From contig CAVRZY010000306.1 of assembly GCA_963725415.1 (NCBI GenBank), forward strand, positions 20,406 through 84,405: DNA of 64,000 nt, given 5' to 3'. Each line of letters begins with the position of its first letter. Positions within the stretch are counted from its first letter, which is position 1. Origin of the DNA: CAVRZY01 sp963725415 (lineage in GTDB: Bacteria > Acidobacteriota > Terriglobia > Bryobacterales > Bryobacteraceae). The position numbers and the translations under genes were made by a program. The notes beneath the pieces were generated by a model. The model was not told the origin of the DNA and searched no databases. It saw nothing but the letters and a program-made list of their open reading frames with translations. This document shows positions 35,607 through 43,811 of this stretch, one piece after another.

Positions 35607-36749
35607 TCAGGCCGTGAGGAAAATCTTTCGCTTGTACATCCAGTACAGGATCAGCCACTCGACCAGCAGAACGGCCGCGGCCTCAAAGAGCGCGCCCCAG
35701 GGGCCCAGGCTACCCGCCATCCCCGCCGTGAAGATGCCCACGATCCTCCGAAGTGGCACGAGCGTGCCGGCCATGTAAATGGCCAGCGCATTCATCCCGA
35801 TGATCACGAAGGGAAATGCCCATCTGCGGTAGCCGCGCACGTCGATCAGCCAATAGAAGAGCAGGAACGTCAGGCAGGCCCAGCCCGCCGAAGCCAAGCC
35901 ATAGGAAGTGGTCCAGAGCTTCATGATGACGGGGACCCAAGGATTCATGGCCCAGCCCAGCACCACAGCGCAGAGCCCGACCGCGGCGATGATCCTGAGC
36001 TTGCTCGCGGTCTGCCGATTGGACCTTAAGAGTCCCCCGAGCAGCAACCCCAGGATGGTCGTCGAGATGGTGGGGATGGTGCTGAGCACCGTGCCCCAGC
36101 CTTCCTTGTGCGTCCGGCCCAATGCTGCCAGGTCCACCGCCCACACCAGGTTGGCATTCTTTGCGTAGCTGCCGGCGGGAACGCCGGGGGCCGGGACAAA
36201 CGCCAGCAGCAGCGCGTACGCGACCAGAATCAGCCCGCCCACCGCGGCTTGGAACTTCCAGGACCTGCGCACCAGCAGGAAGGCGCAGAAGTACGCGATC
36301 CCGATCGGCTGGAGCGCGCTGCTCAGCTCCACCAGGTAGGCATGGTTGAGGTGAACCGATTCCCTCAAGGCGCCCAGCAGGAACAGAACCAGCGCCCGCT
36401 GTAGCACCCGAAAAAAGATTTCCCGGTGCTTCTGGGTGAGCGAGCGCTTGGCGTAGGAAAAGGGCAGCGACATGCCGGTCATCAGCATGAACGCCGGCCA
36501 GATCAGGTCATAAGCGCGCAGCCCCTGCCAGTCCGTATGCCGGAGTTGATACACGATCGCATCCAGAACCGCATTGTGGCCCAGTTTCTCGAGGCCGAAT
36601 AGCAGCGAGGTTCCGCCGACGATCCAGAACATGGTCCATCCGCGAAAAGCGTCCAGGGAGACCAGTCGTGTGGAGGCCGCCGCCGGCTGCCCGGCGCTGG
36701 CGGCCTCAGTCTGTTTCTCCGGGACCGCTGGTGAAATCTCTGTTGCCAT
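35607..36749 (-). CDS. DUF5009/HGSNAT-like membrane acyltransferase
   Basis: A 380-aa protein with ten or so hydrophobic helices. The family motif is RLVSLDAFRGWTMFWIVGG, followed by LRAYDLIWPAFMLMTGMSL. These are the hallmarks of DUF5009 and heparan-alpha-glucosaminide N-acetyltransferase-like (YeiB/HGSNAT) proteins, which move acetyl groups across the membrane onto extracytoplasmic sugars. It lies between two secreted deacetylase-like paralogues with gaps of 20 and 2 bases, so all three are one operon. An acetyltransferase between two deacetylase-like proteins suggests remodelling of acetylation on a surface or periplasmic glycan. Function is inferred from family and context only. Confidence 0.78.
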   Translation of the reverse strand: MATEISPAVPEKQTEAASAGQPAAASTRLVSLDAFRGWTMFWIVGGTSLLFGLEKLGHNAVLDAIVYQLRHTDWQGLRAYDLIWPAFMLMTGMSLPFSYAKRSLTQKHREIFFRVLQRALVLFLLGALRESVHLNHAYLVELSSALQPIGIAYFCAFLLVRRSWKFQAAVGGLILVAYALLLAFVPAPGVPAGSYAKNANLVWAVDLAALGRTHKEGWGTVLSTIPTISTTILGLLLGGLLRSNRQTASKLRIIAAVGLCAVVLGWAMNPWVPVIMKLWTTSYGLASAGWACLTFLLFYWLIDVRGYRRWAFPFVIIGMNALAIYMAGTLVPLRRIVGIFTAGMAGSLGPWGALFEAAAVLLVEWLILYWMYKRKIFLTA

Positions 36750-36769
36750 GGAAACATTTCCTCGGAGGG

Positions 36770-38617
36770 CTATTTTGCTCTGCCCTCCATTTCCACAATG
36801 TGGCGGCCGAGACCGGCGGCAATCCGGATCGCCCGCTTTTCCGGGACCGCTTTCCCTACCGCCCGCCGCGTCTCATCGGATAAATGCAGGGTCCAGGTGG
36901 ATTCATGCGAGGCGAAAAAGCGGCAGTAGTGATCGTCATAAGATACCACCAGTGAAACGGGCGCATCCGTTTGGAGGTTCCGCTCAACCCGGGCGTGCAG
37001 GTACCCGCAGTATTCGTTCGCCGTCATGTAGCGCACATCCTCGCCCAGATCGGTGAGCAGGCGCTCGATGGCGCCGGGATCCATCGACACATCGCGGTCA
37101 TGGAAGATCAGAAAATACGGCGCATCGACGGTCCATGGGATGTCAGCCCCGGTCAGCTTCCGGTTGTACGCCCAACTGCCTCGGCGGACGATCTGCTCGA
37201 TGGCGATCACCAGGTCCCGTCCCAGGTAGCCGGGGGAACCGAAGTTGGATAGCCCGAAACCCATCTCAGCCGCGATGCGCGGGCTGTGATTGGGGTACGA
37301 CTTCGACCAGGCCCCGCCGCCATTGATCACGAACAGCGGGGTGACCCCGAAGTCCTTCTGAATGTACTCCAGGCCCCGTGCAAGCAAGTGCCGTTGCGTA
37401 ATCGCCGGGACTTCCTGCTTCCTGAGCTGGTCGCCGAACTCCTCGTCAAAGCCCAGCGTCCCCGTGCCGTCCATGGGCGCCGTCCAGAAGGGTCCTGGCG
37501 GCGACTCCAGGTCCGGCAGCATATGCGTGTAACCGTGACACTGGATTTCAAAGACCCCTTCTCGCAGCCCGGCCTCCAGCCCGCGCTTTGCGGAAACATA
37601 GTCGTGCAGCGTCTTGCCGTCGATTTCGTCCACCACCTGCTGTTTCCAGGGGTTCACAATGCGCCGCGCCTTGCGGTCCACGTAGCCGGTCAGCACGTCC
37701 TGCATCAAGTAGGCCTTGTGCCGCTTCAGCGGCTCGATCATGCCCTTGCGGATGTCCTCCTCGTTCAGCGTGCGGTAGTGCCAGTAGGGCAGGTAGGTCC
37801 GGTCTGAGGTGCCGAAGTCATCCATGAACAAGATGAGGCTGCGCGGATATTCCGCGTACAGCGCATAACCTTGCGCCCACACCAGACTCCGCTTGAACAG
37901 GTCGCGCACGACTTGCTTGCCGATCTGGACGCTGGGGCGGTGCGCGTCCAGCCAGACCACCCGGCCGGCGCCCGTTTGCCGCACCGTCAGGAATGGAAGA
38001 TGGGCCCGCTGCGCCAGCACGGTGGCGTCCTTGGCGGTGACTTTGCTGCCCGGCGCGTACGATCCCGCTCCGGCCAGCAACTCCGTTTCCCGGCCGCTGA
38101 ACCCGCGCGTGATGAAGTGCTCGCCAGCGAACTTCAGCCCGTCGCCCAACCGGTGCTCGCTGACGTAGCTGAGCCCGGCCAGCTCGGAGAGTAGCGAGGT
38201 AGCCACCGAGTCGCCCAGAGCCACCAGACCGACGCCCTGCTCGCGCACCAGGGAGGGCAGGAGGCTCAAATCCTTCCCTTCCATGGCGGCAGGATCTCCG
38301 TCCCAGATGATGGTTCCGTAGCGCGACTGCCCGTCCCGGTCAAGCAGGTGGTAGCGATCCAGCCTTTGCTGATCCAGTCGCAGGATGTCGAACGGCAGGC
38401 CCCAGGCCTTGAGCAGGCTCACCAGAGCTGGGAACTCGCCGCCCGCCTCGATGACGTAACTGGCCGGGTCTGTCCACTGGTCGCCAATGACCAGCAGAAA
38501 GCGGTAGGGCAGCGGAGGCGCGCCGGCCGCTGGCAGTGCTCCCAGAGCAAGTGCGGCCGTCATCAGGGAAGCCGCCGCCCGGAACAAAACTGATGAACGC
38601 CGCCAGATCCTAGGCAT
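36770..38617 (-). CDS. Secreted polysaccharide-deacetylase-like protein, paralogue B (altered motif 3)
   Basis: A 615-aa paralogue of the protein at 33754-35604, similar along the whole length (PYRFLLVIGDQWTDPASYVI, GYALYAEYPRSLILFMDDFG). The N-terminus is a signal peptide (ASLMTAALALGALPAAGA). Motif 1 is complete (FMDDFG, Asp266-Asp267) and motif 2 is H361-GYT-H365. The motif-3 region reads FVINGGGAWS, lacking the Arg-Pro seen in paralogue A. It is the first gene of the three-gene operon. The shared N-terminal domain of about 230 residues is not assigned to a family I recognise. Enzymatic activity is plausible but not certain. Confidence 0.75.
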   Translation of the reverse strand: MPRIWRRSSVLFRAAASLMTAALALGALPAAGAPPLPYRFLLVIGDQWTDPASYVIEAGGEFPALVSLLKAWGLPFDILRLDQQRLDRYHLLDRDGQSRYGTIIWDGDPAAMEGKDLSLLPSLVREQGVGLVALGDSVATSLLSELAGLSYVSEHRLGDGLKFAGEHFITRGFSGRETELLAGAGSYAPGSKVTAKDATVLAQRAHLPFLTVRQTGAGRVVWLDAHRPSVQIGKQVVRDLFKRSLVWAQGYALYAEYPRSLILFMDDFGTSDRTYLPYWHYRTLNEEDIRKGMIEPLKRHKAYLMQDVLTGYVDRKARRIVNPWKQQVVDEIDGKTLHDYVSAKRGLEAGLREGVFEIQCHGYTHMLPDLESPPGPFWTAPMDGTGTLGFDEEFGDQLRKQEVPAITQRHLLARGLEYIQKDFGVTPLFVINGGGAWSKSYPNHSPRIAAEMGFGLSNFGSPGYLGRDLVIAIEQIVRRGSWAYNRKLTGADIPWTVDAPYFLIFHDRDVSMDPGAIERLLTDLGEDVRYMTANEYCGYLHARVERNLQTDAPVSLVVSYDDHYCRFFASHESTWTLHLSDETRRAVGKAVPEKRAIRIAAGLGRHIVEMEGRAK

Positions 38618-38649
38618 GGCTTACGTTAACATGAAATAGCGCGGCGTTG

Positions 38650-39110
38650 CGCTCCGCTCCCTCGCCCCCAAAACGGCCCCGGCCTGGGTCGAGCAGGGCG
38701 GTGTCGAGGTGATTGCGCTTCTGAAATGGCAATATTCCCGGTGGCCAATCACCGCCGTTGACGAGACCACCCGCACTGTTAGGTTGAGAGATTTACGATC
38801 TGGGCGCCGGCGGGGTCAAGATTGGCGACCTCGACAGCTCCGCCCATCCAAACGGTGAGCGCCCCGGCCACCCGCGCAACGAGAAGGAGACCTCCAGCGG
38901 GAACGTGATTTCCGATAACCACATTCATGACATCGGAAACGTCTTCTCGAACGCGGTTGGAGTCTGGATCGGGCAGAGCAACGGCAACCTGGTCTCGCAC
39001 AACGAGATCGACAACACCTATTACTCCGGCATTTCGGTGGGCTGGACCTGGGGCTGGGGCCGCACCGCGGCGCGTGACAACGTGATCGAGTTCAACCAAG
39101 GAGGTAGAAC
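38650..39110 (+). pseudogene. Relic of a secreted right-handed beta-helix protein
   Basis: Two fragments in different frames. About 38661-38770 encodes APKTAPAWVEQGGVEVIALL and KWQYSRWPITAVDETTRTVR. About 38785-39110 encodes IYDLGAGGVKIGDLD and then repetitive helix turns: GNVISDNHIHDIGNVFSNAV, NGNLVSHNEIDNTYYSGISV, DNVIEF. The repeated Asn-x-Ile/Val-x-x-Asn-x-Ile pattern is typical of parallel beta-helix enzymes (pectate-lyase-like or GH141-like). Start, end and middle are missing. The second frame runs without a stop into the next gene, so a naive call would produce a false fusion. Confidence 0.65.
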
Positions 39111-39165
39111 CGTGCCGCGGAAACCAAGGTTCCCGTCTGCCGCCTTTGTGGTGTATCATGCCGCC

Positions 39166-40284
39166 ATGAGAGTGCGCCTTGCGTCGTTTTTCGTGCTTTT
39201 GTTTCTGCTTGTCGGTCCATCTCGATCGCCTGGTGCCCAAGGACCGGAGTTCTACATCGTGGACGTCGGCCACGGCAACGCGGTGTTCGTGCAATCCGGC
39301 ACCGGCCAGACCATGTTGATCGATACGGGCGCACGACGAGCCGCGAACCGGGTGCTGGCTTTCCTGAAACAGGCCGGCGTCAAGCAGATCGATTACCTGC
39401 TGGTCAGCCACTTTGAAGACGATCACATGGGCGCCGCGGCCGCGCTCGCGGCGGAGTTCCCCATTCTCAACTTCGTGGACCACGGCGAAAGTATCGTCTA
39501 TGGCAAGAGCGATGAATGGTGGAAACAGCGGCGCACTCCCTGGGCCAGGCCCGGCATCGGCAAAGCTTACGACGAAAGTTACGAAGCCTATCGCCAGGTC
39601 CGGGAAAAAGGTAAGCACATCATCGTGAGACCCGGCGACAAAATCCCGATCGAGGGGATGGATGTGCTGGTGGTGAGCTCCGGCGGCAAGGTGATTTCTA
39701 CTCCCTTAAAAGGCGCCGGGGCGCCCAATGCGGCCTGCGCGCGAGCCGACCGGAGAAGCGAGGACGATGCGGAGGACGGGCAATCCATCGGAGTTCTGGT
39801 CACCTTCGGCAAGTTTCGCTTCGTCGATCTAGGCGATCTGACCTGGAATGCGGCCAACGCGCTCTTTTGCCCCAGGAACCTGGTGGGGACGGTGGATGCC
39901 TATGTGATCACCCATCACGCGCAAAGCCTGCCGCAATCCCTGGGCGATTACTATTACGGGTTGTCGTGCTGCTCGGAAGCCGAGGTGCACGGGCTGCAAC
40001 CGCGAGTGGCCTTTCTGAGCCTGGGCGCGCTGGGGCATAAAGAAGGCACACCCGCGGCCATCGAGGTGGTGCGGAACTCGCCCGGCCTGGAAGACCTCTG
40101 GCAGACCGAGAACATCACTGCCGGCGGTGAAGCGGGACACAATGCGCCCGAGCAGTTCATCGCCAACCTGGGTGCAAAGAGCGCGCAGACACCCTTTGTC
40201 AAGCTGTCCGCCAACTCGGACGGCTCTTTCACCGTGACCAACAGTCGCAATCAGTACGCCAAGAAGTACGGGCCTCGAAAGTAG
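39166..40284 (+). CDS. Exported metallo-beta-lactamase-fold hydrolase (ComEC-type)
   Basis: ATG 39166 starts a signal peptide (MRVRLASFFVLLFLLVGPSR), which decides against the in-frame upstream extension through the beta-helix relic. The fold signatures are EFYIVDVGHGNAVFVQ, MLIDTGARRAANRV, YLLVSHFEDDHMGAAAALAA (an H-x-[DE]-x-D-H metal motif as in ComEC-like proteins), FVDLGDLTW and YVITHHAQ. It lacks the ComEC membrane domain, so it is a soluble periplasmic hydrolase. Similar stand-alone proteins are common in Acidobacteriota; their substrates are unknown. Confidence 0.82.
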   Translation: MRVRLASFFVLLFLLVGPSRSPGAQGPEFYIVDVGHGNAVFVQSGTGQTMLIDTGARRAANRVLAFLKQAGVKQIDYLLVSHFEDDHMGAAAALAAEFPILNFVDHGESIVYGKSDEWWKQRRTPWARPGIGKAYDESYEAYRQVREKGKHIIVRPGDKIPIEGMDVLVVSSGGKVISTPLKGAGAPNAACARADRRSEDDAEDGQSIGVLVTFGKFRFVDLGDLTWNAANALFCPRNLVGTVDAYVITHHAQSLPQSLGDYYYGLSCCSEAEVHGLQPRVAFLSLGALGHKEGTPAAIEVVRNSPGLEDLWQTENITAGGEAGHNAPEQFIANLGAKSAQTPFVKLSANSDGSFTVTNSRNQYAKKYGPRK

Positions 40285-40324
40285 ACGCCCGCGCATCCGA
40301 GTGGTGCATGGCGCAGGAGAAGAA

Positions 40325-42297
40325 ATGAATCGGCGAGTCTGCATGTGGCCTGCAATCGGCTTCCTGTGTGCCGGCCTGCTGCCCGTCGCCGCCGAACAGG
40401 CGACTCGGACGGTCACCATCGGCACTCGACGACTGGCGCGCTCGGCGATCAACAGGAACGTCTACGGCGTCATGCTGGAGCACATCGGACAGCAGATGGA
40501 CACCCTGTGGGCCGAGTTGTTGCAGGACGTCTCGTTTGAGGGATTGCGGGAATTCTCCCCGCAGAGCGAACGCTGGGCGGAGGGCAAGATCGACAACCGG
40601 CAGTTCTGGTGGCATTCGGGCTACGAGCTGCATCCCTGGCGCTCGTTTGGAGTGGACCAAGCGGCCTCGGTACGCACTTCCTTCGCCACCAACATCATGC
40701 ACGGGCTCCAGTCCAAGGTCTTGGTCAATGGCAGCGATCATGGGGTGGGCATCGCCCAGGACGGCATCCCGGTGAGAGCCGGAATGAGCTATCGCTTCGA
40801 AGGACACCTCAATCCCGCCGCCAGGGCCGCCCGGCCAAGAGCGCCGAATCCCGTGTCACCGTCGGTTTGTACGCCGATGCGAGCCTCCAGAAACCGTACG
40901 CCCAAACGGCCCTGCACGTGACAACCGCCGGCTTCCAGAAGTACTCCGCAGTGCTGAGAGCACCCGAAACCAACGATAACGCGACCTTCGCACTCACTCT
41001 GGAGCCCAAAGGATTCCTGGCAGCGGATCTGGTTTCCTTGATGCCCGCCGACAACCTCTCCGGCTGGAGAGCGGATGTGGTGGCCGCAGTCAAGAACATG
41101 GGGCTGACCAGTTTCCGGTACCCGGGTGGAATCTTCGCCAGCTTCATCGATTGGGAGAGCATGGTGGGGCCGCGGGAGCGCAGGCTCCCCTTCACCAACC
41201 AATATTGGGGCGGACTGGAACCGAACCAGGTGGGAACCGACGAGTTCCTGCGGCTGGTCGAGCTGGTGAAAGGGGAAGCGCTGCTGTGCGTCAACGTCAT
41301 CAGCGGCACTGCGGAGCGCGCGGGGGCCTGGGTCGAGTACTGCAACGGACCGGAGGACACGCCCTACGGCCGCCTGCGCGCGCGAAACGGGCATCCCAAG
41401 CCCTATGGGGTCAGGTACTGGGAGCTGGATAACGAGGTGGCGCGCCGCTTTTCGGCAGCCCAGTATGCCGAGCAGTGCCGGCTCTACTCCGCGGCCATAC
41501 GGGCGGTGGACCCGAACATCAAGATCATGGCCGTGGCCTATTTCTGGAGCGAGGCTGAGCTTGAACTGCTGGTCGAGCGCGCCGCGTCGGCTATCGACTT
41601 TCTTGCCGTGCGCACCGTGGACCGGGAGGAACTGGCGAAGTTCCAGGCCCTGGCAGACCGCTACAGCAGGCCGGATCACCGCCTCCAGCTCGCTTCCACG
41701 GAATGGCGCAACAGATGGCGCAAGGACCTCTGGGCACCGCTCCAGATTGAGGGGAGCTTGCGGAAAGCAAACGCCTCCTGGGGCTACGCTCTGGAGTGCG
41801 CACGCACGCTGCACGAGTTCCAGCGCCGCTCCGATCGTCTCCGCCTGGCCATGCACCCCTCGCTGTCCAACCTGTACGGCGAGGACCTGATGAACGTGGG
41901 CAAAGCCGGGATTGTCTGCAGCGCGACCGGGCGGGTCTTCAAGTTAATGTCGGACATTCGGGGCGGCGTGGTGGAAGTCAACGTCACAAGCGGTGTCGGC
42001 CAGGAGAAGCTGGACGTGATGGCCGCGGTGGACGAAGCCTCCAGGCGTCTGGTGTGCACGCTGGTGCATGGAGACGCGGTGGAGATTCCTGTACGCCTGG
42101 ATTTACGCGCCTGGAAGCAAGTTGGAGCCTCGGCCACGGTAGTGTCTCTCACCTCGGACCGGTTGGAGAACCGGTCGGATTTCCGGACCCCGGATTCGAT
42201 CAGGCAAAAAGAGACGGAAGTGGCCGGTGACGGGCGCATCTTTGCCGCGCGGCTTCCGCCGTACTCGGTCAGCAAGGTCATCTTCGAGCTGCGGTGA
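40325..42297 (+). pseudogene. GH51-like alpha-L-arabinofuranosidase, one frameshift
   Basis: ATG 40325 has AGGAG 5 bases upstream and a signal peptide (AIGFLCAGLLPVAA). The N-terminal part (NRNVYGVMLEHIGQQMDTLW) is the start of a GH51 barrel/insert domain. Near 40815-40837 the frame shifts: the first frame stops at about 40921 and the second continues SAESRVTVGLYADASLQKPY. The barrel follows: LTSFRYPGGIFASFIDW, acid/base RYWELDNEVARR (family usually WELGNE) and nucleophile segment LASTEWRNRW. A beta-sandwich C-terminus ends SVSKVIFELR. GH51 enzymes release terminal arabinofuranose. A one-base correction restores about 655 aa. Confidence 0.8.
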
Positions 42298-42347
42298 GAG
42301 CGAGATGGAACAGGGGCTGAACTGGTAGTCTTTATAGGGTATACCTC

Positions 42348-43811
42348 ATGGAACAGACAAATCGACGACAATTCCTGAACCGCACCCTTGGGGGCGGCGC
42401 GGGTTTGCTGGGCGGCTCCCTGGCCTCCGGCCAAGAAAGACTCAGGGCCGGGAGGCGCCACCCGAACATCATCTTCATCTTGTGCGACGATCTGGGCTAC
42501 GCGGACCTGAGCTGCTATGGGCAAGAGAAGTTCCGCACGCCCAACATCGATCGGCTGGCAGCGGAGGGCCTGCGCTTCACGGAAGGCTACTCCGGTTGTA
42601 CCGTGTGCGCCCCCTCGCGCAGCGTGCTGATGACCGGATATCACATGGGCCACACCTCGGTCCGCAGCAACCCGGGCGGAGTGCCCATACTTCCTGAAGA
42701 CGTCACCGTGGCCGAGGTGCTCAAGACGGCTGGCTATGCCACCGGCATGTTCGGTAAGTGGGGCCTGGGAGACATAGCGACTACCGGCGTTCCCTGGAAG
42801 CATGGGTTCGACGAGTTTTTCGGTTACCTTCACCAGGTTCACGCCCATTTCTATTACCCCGAGTTTCTCTACAAGAACGCGCAGGAATACCCGTTAGCGG
42901 GAAACCGGAACAAGCAGCGCACCACTTACTCCCACGACGCGATCGCCCAGCAAGCCTTGAACTTCATCCGCCAGCACAAAGACGCACCCTTCTTCTGCTA
43001 CATGCCGTTCACCATCCCGCACTGGGAGCTGCTGGTGCCGGAGGATTCCCTGGCCGAATACCGCGGCAAATTTCCGGAACCGCCCCTGTTCGTCGATCCC
43101 AAGGGCCACTACGCCGCGCAGGAGCACCCGCACGCCGCTTATGCCGCCATGATCACCCGCATGGACCGCGACGTCGGCCGGGTCATGGCGCTGCTAAGAG
43201 AACTCAAAATCGACGACAACACGATCGTCTTCTTCACCAGCGACAACGGTCCGGCCTTGCCGATCAAGGGCGACGATTTCTTCCGGAGCAAGGGGCCGCT
43301 GCGCGGGCACAAGCAGAATTTCTATGAAGGCGGGATTCGCGTGCCGTCGATTGTCCGTTGGCCCGGCAGAGTGCCCGCGGGAGCCGTGAGCGATCATCCC
43401 TGGTACTTTGCCGACTTCATGCCCACGGCCGTCGAGCTGGCCGGCGCCAAAGCGCCCTCGGGACTGGACGGCATCTCGATCGTGCCGACTGTGCTGGGGG
43501 CCAGGGCCGTCGGCCGCGCCCAGCCAAAACACGAATTCATATACTGGGAGTTGCCTCGCTACGACGCCAAGCGCGGGGAGTTCTTTAAGGAGATTCCCAT
43601 GCAGGCCGTGCGCATGGGTGACTGGAAAGCGGTCCGTCCGAAGCCCAACGGCCCGTTGGAGTTGTACAACCTCAAACAAGACATTGCGGAGACCAAGGAC
43701 GTCGCCGCCGGGAACCCCAAGGTGATGGCCAGGATCGAGGAGTATTTGAAAACGGCCCGAGTCGAACCGCGTCCTCAGCAAGAGCCGAAGCACGACTGGT
43801 GGACAAAATGA
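42348..43811 (+). CDS. Tat-exported type I sulfatase
   Basis: A complete 487-aa sulfatase. It has a Tat signal (NRRQFLNRTLGGGAGLLGGS), metal residues in FILCDDLGYADLSCYG, and the formylglycine motif Cys87-APSR in GCTVCAPSRSVLMTGYHMG. Also visible are FFTSDNGPALPIKG and KGPLRGHKQNFYEGGIRVP, and the C-terminal RMGDWKAVRPKP..LELYNL. The pattern is closest to arylsulfatase A-like enzymes of marine and soil polysaccharide degraders. Its stop overlaps the next gene's ATG (ATGA at 43808-43811), an unusual coupling to a VOC/SGNH fusion. Confidence 0.9.
   Translation: MEQTNRRQFLNRTLGGGAGLLGGSLASGQERLRAGRRHPNIIFILCDDLGYADLSCYGQEKFRTPNIDRLAAEGLRFTEGYSGCTVCAPSRSVLMTGYHMGHTSVRSNPGGVPILPEDVTVAEVLKTAGYATGMFGKWGLGDIATTGVPWKHGFDEFFGYLHQVHAHFYYPEFLYKNAQEYPLAGNRNKQRTTYSHDAIAQQALNFIRQHKDAPFFCYMPFTIPHWELLVPEDSLAEYRGKFPEPPLFVDPKGHYAAQEHPHAAYAAMITRMDRDVGRVMALLRELKIDDNTIVFFTSDNGPALPIKGDDFFRSKGPLRGHKQNFYEGGIRVPSIVRWPGRVPAGAVSDHPWYFADFMPTAVELAGAKAPSGLDGISIVPTVLGARAVGRAQPKHEFIYWELPRYDAKRGEFFKEIPMQAVRMGDWKAVRPKPNGPLELYNLKQDIAETKDVAAGNPKVMARIEEYLKTARVEPRPQQEPKHDWWTK

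Noticed and set aside
38905..40284. Single beta-helix/metallo-hydrolase fusion protein
   Set aside because: A signal peptide begins at ATG 39166 and the upstream part is a fragment in a second frame, so two separate units are more likely.
42338..42345. GGTATACC palindrome just before the sulfatase ATG
   Set aside because: Only 8 bp, expected by chance, and too close to the start to interpret as an operator without more copies.
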